Assembly (NCBI GenBank): GCA_014529385.2
Contig: CM043947.1
Location: 126,478,891-126,542,890 of the forward strand
DNA length: 64,000 nt
Direction of reading: 5' to 3'
Source: Adiantum capillus-veneris
Lineage: Eukaryota; Streptophyta; Polypodiopsida; Polypodiales; Pteridaceae
In this document: piece after piece, positions 55,813-64,000 of the stretch
How the letters are laid out: the number at the start of each line of letters is the position of its first letter
How positions within the stretch are numbered: position 1 is the stretch's first letter
Made by a program: the position numbers and the translations under genes
Notes under the pieces: generated by a model
What the model was told of the DNA's origin: nothing
The model's database searches: none
The model's input: only the letters and a program-made list of their open reading frames with translations

Positions 55813-57370
55813 ATGACACATACAAGGCGGTCATTAGAGCGTCAAAGTGCACTACTGAGTCCTCTAAAGTACTACAATAGAAGACGTCAACCCTTGGTAC
55901 CTAGTAGAAGTCCACCAACTTCATCACCCATACCTCCACATACGGCATCATCCATTCCTCCATCCGGTTCTATGTCTTCCAGGTCACCTTCCCCAGTTAA
56001 GCTCTCTCCCATTTTTTTACAGCAAGCTATTGAGCAACAGGATCCTAAACAAGCGGCCATGAAGGCATTAACTAGTGTTTTGACCAAGGTAAACATCAAG
56101 TTTCCGACCTTCAAGGGACTCTCCTCAGAAGATGCAGACGACCATGCAAGGAGGTTTGTATCTCTTTGTAGAGGTCGTGGTCTTGATAGAGAAGATGCTT
56201 ATTTGGTACTCTTTCCATCTACCTTGGATGGCTTAGCAAAGAGAAGTGGTATAGTCAATTTGTAGAGAACCATTTTGCAACTTGGGCAGCTTTAAGACAA
56301 AAGTTATGTGCAGCATTCAGGCCAGGTGACTACCAGGAAAAGGTTTTGGATGAGTTGGCCAACCTAGTGCTCCAGGCAGAGGAAAATTTTTCAAAACTCA
56401 TGACTAAAACCAAGCCTCTGGTTGCCAAGCTTCCTCAGAAACCAAGTGAATTTATGGTTAAGAAGTGGGTGGAGAAGGCTCTTCCCAAAACTTCTTAGCA
56501 AAAACTCCGAGAGAGTCTCCGACCTGACGCCACTCTGGAGGAGTTTGTCGCGGCTACTACTAGGATAGAGGGAGCTAGGAAGTTTCTCACCAACTCTCCT
56601 TAGGTAGAGACCACCTCAGTGTTTTTGGAAAGTCCTTCTGATCCTTTAACTTCTTTATGCAGGGAACTGGAAGCCCTAAAGTTACAGCGAGCTCTTCAAG
56701 AGGAGAGGTCCTTCTCTCTTAGACAGGAGAAGCCCCCACATCACGAGGCTTTGGATCAAATCAAGAGAGAGGTAGAGAGCTTCGGTCTCAGTAGGAGACC
56801 AAGTCTATGGTTTGGTGTAGCTCATGTCGCTCTCCAGGGCACCCTCCACATGAATGTCCCCTTTGGGTTTATTGCCACTTCTGTGAAAAGTCTGGACATG
56901 AGGACAAGGACTGCTACTACCTCAAGGGATTGCGACAAATACAACAAAGTCTTTGTCCTACTCTTCAACAAGGTCCAGTACCTGCATCCAACATGGTTTC
57001 TCCCTATGGCCATCCACACCACATGCCACCTTTATTGACAACCCTTCCTATGCAAGGTATGCAGAGCACTTTTTCCTCTTAGAGCTTTTATCATACCCAT
57101 GCTCCCTCATCACCTCAAAGCTTCTATGCCTCCACCTCCAACTCCGTGCACCAAAAGCAAGGACCACCTCGACCTTTGACTCACCCATTGAATCGGCCCA
57201 TTTTGTGCTACAGATGCGGGGAATATGGTCATTACCAAAGCAAATGCCCTCTGCCCAAAGGGTCCCCTCCCTATCGTCATTGCCCTGAAATGAAGGATCG
57301 CTACAATAAGGATTGCTCTAAACTTTGCGCATCCACGGTTTTGAACCCAAGCCAAAGCCTGTCAGGATAA
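55813..57370 (+). pseudogene. gag: Gag of a plus-strand LTR retrotransposon, three zinc knuckles
   Basis: From an ATG at 55813 the first 150 codons include a Pro/Ser-rich start, then KFPTFKGLSSEDADDHARRF. After a frameshift near 56240 the Gag core continues with FATWAALRQKLCAAFRPGDYQEK and later VKKWVEKALPKTS. Three CCHC motifs follow in shifting frames: CSSCRSPGHPPHEC, CHFCEKSGHEDKDC (56800-56920) and CYRCGEYGHYQSKC (57205-57255). Stops lie at 56497 and 56600. No protease or RT follows; the sequence changes character at about 57.37 kb. It is either truncated or a gag-only relic. Confidence 0.8.
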
Positions 57371-58481
57371 GGGTTCTACGGGGCAAGGCCCAACCTAGGG
57401 GGTCAGGGACCTAGGCCAAGGGCCTGGACTGGACCAGTGTCGACTGGGGATCCGCTTAGGGCAAGAGCTAGGAGCTAGGCCTATATAAAGGGTGGTAGGG
57501 AGGAGGACCCTACGTCTTAGTCTCCTAGGTCTTACATTGGGAAGGAAAGGCGTGGTTTCTCTGAAAATTCATGACTTGCATGCATGCACCATGGGTATGG
57601 AGGCTTGGTAAGAGCGTGAAGCAAGGGGCAACCCTCGGCGTATGCAGGCGCCCTTGAAGTAGGTGAGGGTCGACAATCGACTAGAGCCAAACAACAGGCA
57701 AGCAGGCTTGTTACAGTCGCCCTGGTAAGTTGAGGCATCTTCGACTCTTGTAGGGTCCGTGATTCGGCTTCAATAATCTGCGGTGAATGAAAACGCCATC
57801 GCGTAGATCTTCTGTGCGTTGCCTGCACGCCATGATTGCATTTGTTCACATTATAAGGCTTTTATTTAAACCTTCTATTGGGCACCCAAGAGACTTAAGC
57901 CCCGCCTTCCCACGAGCTACGGCCACAAAGGAGCACACTTTGCAACAACTTTGCATAAATACATGCATGTTCGTTATGCATGTTCATTGCGGTGAATTCC
58001 TTGCAGACCTTATTCGGCGATAAATATTGGACAAGGAATTTCTAAATTTGGCAAATCTTCTACGTTCTGGATGTGAAACTCTCTACAAGATTGGACACGG
58101 AATCTCTTGATTTTCTTCTTAAAGGCAATTCATTGCATTATTATGACGGCAGACCAATCGGCCAGATTAAGTTACAAGGTATGCAATTGATTTCCCATAC
58201 TTGTGCACTTCTAGTATTAGCGCAAATCAAGGATGGGTGTGAAGACGACAGTCAAGCAAAGCTTGGATTGGACTTGGTCTTCGTACGAATCACGATGTAC
58301 GAAGCACGATCTCTTCCCATGATTGCCAAAAGTCAGGGCATGGTAGTGCTTGACAATCTCACGGAGATCAACACGGTTTGTTGTTAACCTTGATGAGAGA
58401 AAGCACAAGTGCTCAGCATGGCCGACCTTTTGTTTAATCATAAGACATTAGTAGGCATCTTTCTTTTCTAATTCTGAATTT
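57371..58481. other. Region without a supported gene
   Basis: A TATA-like CTATATAAAGG lies at 57479-57489, as in an LTR promoter, but no LTR partner is visible. At 58073-58387 (plus) a 104-codon frame starts MKLSTRLDTESLDFLLKGN with no family recognised; it is reported as uncertain. Confidence 0.35.
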
Positions 58482-58486
58482 TGGGG
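58482..58486. repeat. Target-site duplication TGGGG (left) of solo LTR D
   Basis: TGGGG before TGTAATGG and again after TTTATGACA at 60112-60116. Confidence 0.85.
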
Positions 58487-60111
58487 TGTAATGGAATTGA
58501 CCTATTTAATTTGAGAGTAGCGGAAATTAATGAGAGTACTTTTGAGAAATGACTTTGTGAGCATAGCGGGTGAACATAATTGAAGATAGCAACATAATCA
58601 TAGCAATTAGTTAACTTGGCATGAACAATACTTTTGCAAGAGAGAGAATTTAGAGAACATGACAATAGTTGAGGACCCGATTTATGTGGAGCCGGTCCCC
58701 CCTCCAATAGGCATTTGTATTATGATTTCTCCCATTAAGAGAGACTTGTTACAATACAATCTTTGTGTTCCTTGTGACCTAGGTGATGCAATGAAGATGG
58801 AAAGCTTCATGCATCACAAACATAACATAAACTTGAAGAAAGCTTTAACTATCCCAAGCCTCAGTCCCAAGACCTCAAACACCTTCGAAGGTGGAGAGAG
58901 CTAGTAGGGAATGAGGGTAGGGAAGAGGAAGAAGAAACATTTCGTAGGAGAAAGAATTAGTTCCTCACTTATCATAACTCTTGTTGCTAGCATACATAAT
59001 AGCATAGTAGCGAAGAAGAAGGAGATGGCAAGCTTAAGCATTGAAGCATGGCTCTTGGTTGGATTTGCACTCCATATCCAAGAGTGTTGGTGTAGGCTCT
59101 CAACCTCTACTTGCTTGGAGAAGGAGAGGGAGCTCTTGCACTTTGCATAGCACACAATGAGAGTGTTTGTGAGTATGTGTGGGTGAGTATACCCCCTAAG
59201 CAACCCCCTATCTTTCTTGGGTCGACCCCCCCTTGTAGCTCATGCTTGAAGCTCATTGGACCCCTCCAGGCCTAGCCAATCACAAGCAGGAGGCATTACA
59301 AGTAGCAAGGGTAGCCTTGAGACAAGTGTCCCCCTTTCCCTTTTGAGAGAGAGGGCTAGATAAATGCTAAATCAATTAATTAAATCTCCTAAATTATTAT
59401 TGGACCCCTTGGGTGGCCAACCAATAGGCTTCAGGCACACCATGAGGGCAACATGAGGAGGAACTTGACAAGTGTCCCTTTTGCTTTCTTTGTACCATGC
59501 ATGCCTTGTGTGAGTGTGTGGGTGTTCTCTCTCATCCCCCCTCATGTAGGGCTCGCCCCCTCCTTGTAGGGATTGAATCTTTGACTTTTTGACACCTCAA
59601 GCCCCTCATGCATAGGCGCAGTTCCCACCACAAGCTTGGCTCATAAGCACTTTAAGCTTGGGCTGGGTTCTCACCTCAAGTGCAACCCTAGCATCTCAAG
59701 CATGTCAAGCACCTCAAGAATCTCAAGCACCTCAATCATCAAGCACCTCAAGCACCTTAGTCATCAAGCATGACAAGCAAGACAAGCACCTCGAGTTGGG
59801 TCGGGTTCCCGCGCCTCAAGCTCACAGCCCTAGCTTACCTAAGGTCAAAGGCCTTTTACACACATTATTGGAGGTCTTCAATGAAGCTAACCCTAAGGTC
59901 TTATGCTCCATTTGTTAGCCTTGCTCTTTGATAGACCATCTCTCATTTGGGCCCCTTTACCATTGGCCCCGTGTTGAGATAGATCTATAAGTACATGTCT
60001 ATATCTTAACACTTGTTCCCGTTTATTCTCCCACATGAAGTGATCAATTTAATATGAGAAAATCATTTGGGTTGGTTAGATATTAGATATTAGATATTAG
60101 ATTTTATGACA
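58487..60111 (-). repeat. Solo LTR D
   Basis: 1625 bases starting TGTAATGGAATTGACC and ending ATTTTATGACA, closely related to LTR B, with the same CTCAAGCA repeat block (59588-59815) and a short GATATTA triplication near its end. A perfect TGGGG target duplication and no internal sequence mark it as a solo LTR. The strand is given by analogy. Confidence 0.9.
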
Positions 60112-60116
60112 TGGGG
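60112..60116. repeat. Target-site duplication TGGGG (right)
   Basis: See 58482-58486. Confidence 0.85.
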
Positions 60117-60426
60117 CATGGCTCCTAGATCGATATACTAAATCCGATGAAATTAGCAATGGTTATGCTCAATTCATTGTCGGCAAGACAATTCCAAGGG
60201 GATTTCACAGGTACATTCCAGCAATATGGTACCTGCCAGTAATATTGGGCAACACAAGACTTTCTACAATGCCAACTATATTTCTTTGATCAAGCAAAGT
60301 TTGGCAATAGGTGACACTTGATAGCTAAGCTGTAGATGCTATCTCTATCAATATTGGGCAATCTCACGATTCTCAATAAAGTGTACGATTTGGCAACACT
60401 GGTTCTCTATGAAATTTTGACAAGGT

Positions 60427-60498
60427 CAATTCTTCTCTACTTGGACACATGTGTGTCAACAAGTAGAGAAGAATTGTTGACACATGTGTGTCAACAAG
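60427..60498. repeat. 17-bp inverted repeat with 20-bp direct repeat
   Basis: CAATTCTTCTCTACTTG (60427-60443) is the exact reverse complement of 60460-60476. GACACATGTGTGTCAACAAG occurs at 60444-60463 and again at 60479-60498, and is itself partly palindromic. Confidence 0.95.
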
Positions 60499-61487
60499 CG
60501 TACTTGTTTGCTATGAGCATTCAGTATCAGTTCTATCTCATCTTACTTATAGACTTCTAGGAAGCAAGGCTTCACTCTACGACATACTGCATAGCAATTT
60601 TTGAAGTTTGAAATATGCTATCAGCATACGAACTTGGGAGTCTTTGCAGCATCTCTGCATGTTTTCTCAATAGAGATCAGATCCAACCAAGCCAAGAAGG
60701 CATGTGTAGGACATCCAACAGCTATCAAGTTATTCCTATATATGGCTATGAGCCAAATTTGAGCGAACTACCAAAAACCTGGCCACAAGTGGACGACAAG
60801 GTTAGTATATTTCAAGTTATGTATGTTTTCACTATTTTTTACTTTTCACTTTGCAAAAGATCTCTCTACTCTGTAAAGCACAATGCTTGGGCAGACTCCA
60901 TACAAAGTCGTTGTACAAAGTAAGATGCTTTGCCAAATTTCATGCAAAGCAAGGCTTCTCTTATGTGTAAAGGTATTAACGATTGACTTTCAATCAACAA
61001 TCATGGCACACATCTTTAGCACTACGTGGATATAAGCTCACAGTTTAGGCAACGCTGCACTGTGATGTGTCCATGCCCGTGTAATCGTGCAAGGCACATA
61101 TACTAGAGGCTCACATGGTTGAGAGACTATCATTGAAGCCAATGGCTTGATATTTTATTTTTTTCAATGTACGCACGGCATACTAGTATGATGGACGTAC
61201 GTTCCCCATCATTGCATACGCTTCCGCTATAACACTAACTACTCTGTCAAGGACAAGGTAAGTGACTAATCTTCAAATATTTTTTATATGTTTGTTCAGA
61301 GGCAAAGTGCCGCATTTAAAGTCACACTGGTAGAGTCTCAATCACATACGAGGTTAGTGGGTCAAGATGTGACTTATGGTACCTCTCTCTATGAGGATGT
61401 GGTACCCATTATATGATAAGCTATGAGACAGACACGGTCTGCACGGGGCATACAACACAATCGCATAAGGATATTTCCTCAGCCCAG

Positions 61488-61492
<5 letters not shown>

Positions 61493-61542
<50 letters not shown>
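61493..61542. repeat. (CT)n microsatellite
   Basis: About 50 bases of CT dinucleotides. Confidence 0.95.
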
Positions 61543-61544
<2 letters not shown>

Positions 61545-63934
61545 ATTTCTAGGCGGGAAAGGTGCTATTAGGCATGATTTTTCTAAAATCTTTCTATGTC
61601 GATATGGTAACAGGCAGGGCTAAGAGCTACATATTTTGAAATGGCTAAGGGCCATCTGTTTGTAATCCATCAGTGATTGCTTTCAAGATCGAACGAATCT
61701 CTTCAGTTGAGTACCCATTGATTTCAATGGACAAAGAAGCATCGTGCCATTATTAATTTTTTGGGTGTTATTTTAGCACTACACACTTTGAGTGTGAAGA
61801 TTAAGTTGAGCTTTTGGAAGTCTCAAACTTGAAAATGTGTCTCCCTACCGAGGTGTATAGATGAAGCAAGCAATTCAGATAGCACGGTTGTTCAAGAAAC
61901 TCCTCGATTATGGATTTTGAGTCTAGACAAGATTCGTTGTGAATATGATTCCAACTTGCGTGGATCTTCTATTTTATCTACAGCACTAAGAGTGTGTAGG
62001 ACTCCACTTTTGGGGGTAAGACCCAGCTCATGATTATTAAATAAATTATTAAGTGTGATGGTCAATTATTGGAATCTTCACGCCTGCACTTCCAAGGAAA
62101 GAAATCCATAAGCTGCCAAAGGCTCGTGGATAATTTCAGCTTCCAGAGTTGACTTAGGATACTGTCAGCTGCTACTTGAGCAGTTTTCCTGCAATGTTTA
62201 ACCAAGGGGTTTGACAATGCTGATTTTAACCAATTGCAAAGGCAACACCCAAGGTTCCATGTGCAAAACTACTTGCCTTTCACTAATTTTCAATTAGTGT
62301 TCCTAGGCCTTTGCCGGTGGGAAATTTGGGTAGGTGCCTTTCACTCTACTACAGGTACGCATCTATTTAATTTTGTTTCTTTTGGTTTTTTTTTTCTACG
62401 TAGGATGCATATCCATTTTTTCTCTTCAGAGAGATAACAAGGTCATGTAAGAGACAAAGACATTTGGGCTATAGTGTCCAAAATAAGTTTCTGCATTATG
62501 CAGTTATAGACCCACTTGTACGGTTTATTTGGCACATGTTGTCACATGGGATACAACATGGTCTAGGGACTCAAGGAGTTTGGTTTAGCCAGTGTGGAGC
62601 AATGAATGAGGGTACCTCTCACTCTTGTCGTGAAGTGTTTAGAGCTACCTACACACACAAGTACATCTTGTACTTGTAGGATGTTCTTTTTCAGACATCC
62701 TTAGTTGAGACATATTCCACATGTGGCGAATATGAGTCTCTGGGACTGACACTGGCGCCCCCTATTTCAAATATGTGTCACGACAAAGTCCCTAAGTGCT
62801 GCTCAAATTTGTTTTCTAGACCATTTTCATCACGACGTATCAGGAGCAATTTCAGTGGCCAAAAGTTGTCAAATACTTACAATGCCTAGTTCAGCTACAA
62901 GTATTACTAAACAACATTACAAAGGGTTGTTTATACATATAGCAAGGCTATAAGTTGTTAATGAAAAATTTTCATTGTTTGTACCTAGAAGTGATCAATG
63001 TTTCACCTTCTATTGTGATTCAGACGTTTCAGCAAGGCTTGTAAAAGATTGCAACTAAAAGTATTTAGTTTCTTTTCAGACTATTTACATTCCTTTTAAT
63101 GCGTGCTAGGCGCATCACATTTGCCATAAGTATTGGAAAGGATCATTATGTATATACAGGTTTGGGTTTGTTTTTGCTAAATGCATGCACACTAGGTGTT
63201 ATGGGCCCTAGTGTTTAGCAAAGGCTGACTTGGAACAACATGCATATTCCTTAAGTTGTTGCTTATGAAGCATTTTGCACTCTAAGTGCACTATCTCTAG
63301 GAGATTACTTTTGGGTCTACTAATCACCAATAGAGGTCATGGCTCGGTTTGGGCATTTGTGGATTTTTTCAAGTTAACCACGATGGTTATTGTGGACATT
63401 GTTGATTCCTCACCAATGTTATACACTACTGTGATTCCCCGTTTACTAGTCATCTGGGATGACTGTCTGTAAACCGTGAGGAAACAAACCTCATTACTAT
63501 CAGTTATCCAAGTGGATAGGCAGATTACAAAGAGTAATCTTGTGCTGAAGGATAATCAAAGTGCGTACGTTAGCACCAAGCGATCCAATTAGTAAGCATT
63601 TATTGCTCTTTTTGGAGTTTACTTACTATCAGTTAATGCATGTTGCGACTCGATAGTCTCTTCATGTATAACTCAGGGTCTCAACCTTGACACTCGTTAG
63701 GGTGGGGTTGTTTACTAATGAAATTTGAGAACAAGTCAAGGACTTACACTTGGCTGATGAGTTAGGTCAGCAAGTTACTTTCACAGAAAGTGAAAAGCGG
63801 TACTCTTCAGGGACATCTTTGTCATAATAACTCGTTTAGCATGCTCATGTGCGTTCTAAATGGAGTCTATAAACTAGATGGTTGCAAATGGACAACAATG
63901 TGGAAAAGATGTTACTCTTGGTTTCATTGAACCT

Positions 63935-63957
63935 CCTGCGGAACCGAGTTCCGCAGG
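63935..63957. repeat. Perfect 10-bp hairpin near right edge
   Basis: CCTGCGGAAC, loop CGA, GTTCCGCAGG. CTAG follows 12 bases later. Confidence 0.9.
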
Positions 63958-64000
63958 GCAACCAAACAGCTAGATCCATGAGGGATGCCACGTGGGAAAA

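Larger units (their letters stand above)
60117..64000. other. Region without a supported gene
   Basis: AT-rich with many short plus-strand frames, none recognisable. The plus-strand stretch at 60126-60240 (WLLDRYTKSDEISNGYAQFI in one frame) and the frame at 60615-60800 look protein-like but match nothing I know. Contains two hairpins and a CT tract listed separately. Confidence 0.5.

Noticed and set aside
58073-58387. 104-codon frame as a conserved gene
   Set aside because: No family recognised and no coding context; mentioned only within the unassigned region.
60615-60923. Plus-strand frame that could be an exon followed by GTTAGT
   Set aside because: No recognisable domain and no supporting acceptor-exon pair; left unassigned.
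63560-63610. Copia RNase H-like motif (DNQSAYVSTK)
   Set aside because: Only about ten residues look right; neighbouring residues and frames do not follow the Copia pattern.

Overview
This window looks like land-plant nuclear DNA made almost entirely of transposable elements nested inside one another. No intact host gene could be supported. The evidence for a plant is the LTR retrotransposons whose primer-binding sites match plant initiator-Met and Asp tRNAs, a Helitron that carries an RPA-like gene with introns, and very abundant GA/CT, GT and AT microsatellites. The LINE carboxy-terminal region resembles LINEs I associate with ferns and lycophytes. A fern or lycophyte is therefore my best guess, held with modest confidence.

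Layout from left to right. Bases 1-568: a gag-like fragment on the + strand. Bases 569-4736: a truncated minus-strand Ty3/gypsy element (gag, zinc knuckle, protease, start of RT) with its 5' LTR (LTR A). It sits inside the gag of a second, related minus-strand element (4737-7869, LTR B). That second element is itself inserted in the helicase of an old, decayed minus-strand Helitron, about 7870 to 13500-14000. The old Helitron also holds a solo LTR of the same family (10879-12356, TSD AAAAA), a long foldback hairpin and a tandem duplication. Bases 14.0-16.4 kb are mostly unassigned. Bases 16792-30413: a complete but mutated 13.6 kb Ty3/gypsy element on the minus strand with TSD GCATC. It has LTRs, PBS, PPT, gag, protease, RT, RNase H and integrase, then an extra reading frame holding a second retropepsin-like aspartic protease. 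Removing it rejoins an unidentified open reading frame in perfect phase.

Bases 30.8-38.7 kb: a younger plus-strand Helitron-like element with RPA-like exons, Rep (HUH), Pif1-type helicase and an endonuclease/exonuclease/phosphatase (EEP) domain. Bases 38.7-41.4 kb are microsatellite-rich filler. Bases 41.5-45.08 and 53.68-54.2 kb are the two halves of one minus-strand LINE, whose ORF1 is split by an 8.6 kb LTR element (45079-53679, 4-bp TSD CCGT, termini TGTCG/CGACA). That element has LTRs of about 2.02 kb and only a gag-like, very acidic intact 676-codon ORF plus a short second ORF, so it is non-autonomous. Its short ORF is split by a 2.08 kb terminal-repeat retrotransposon (47178-49261) with a perfect Met-tRNA primer site.

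Bases 54.4-55.8 kb hold microsatellites. Bases 55.8-57.4 kb hold a plus-strand gag with three zinc knuckles. Bases 58487-60111 are another solo LTR (TSD TGGGG) of the A/B/C family. Bases 60.1-64.0 kb are largely unassigned, with two hairpins and a CT tract.

All protein-like features therefore serve transposition. The order of insertion can be read directly: old Helitron, then LTR element B, then element 1 inside B; LINE, then the gag-only LTR element, then the small terminal-repeat element inside that.
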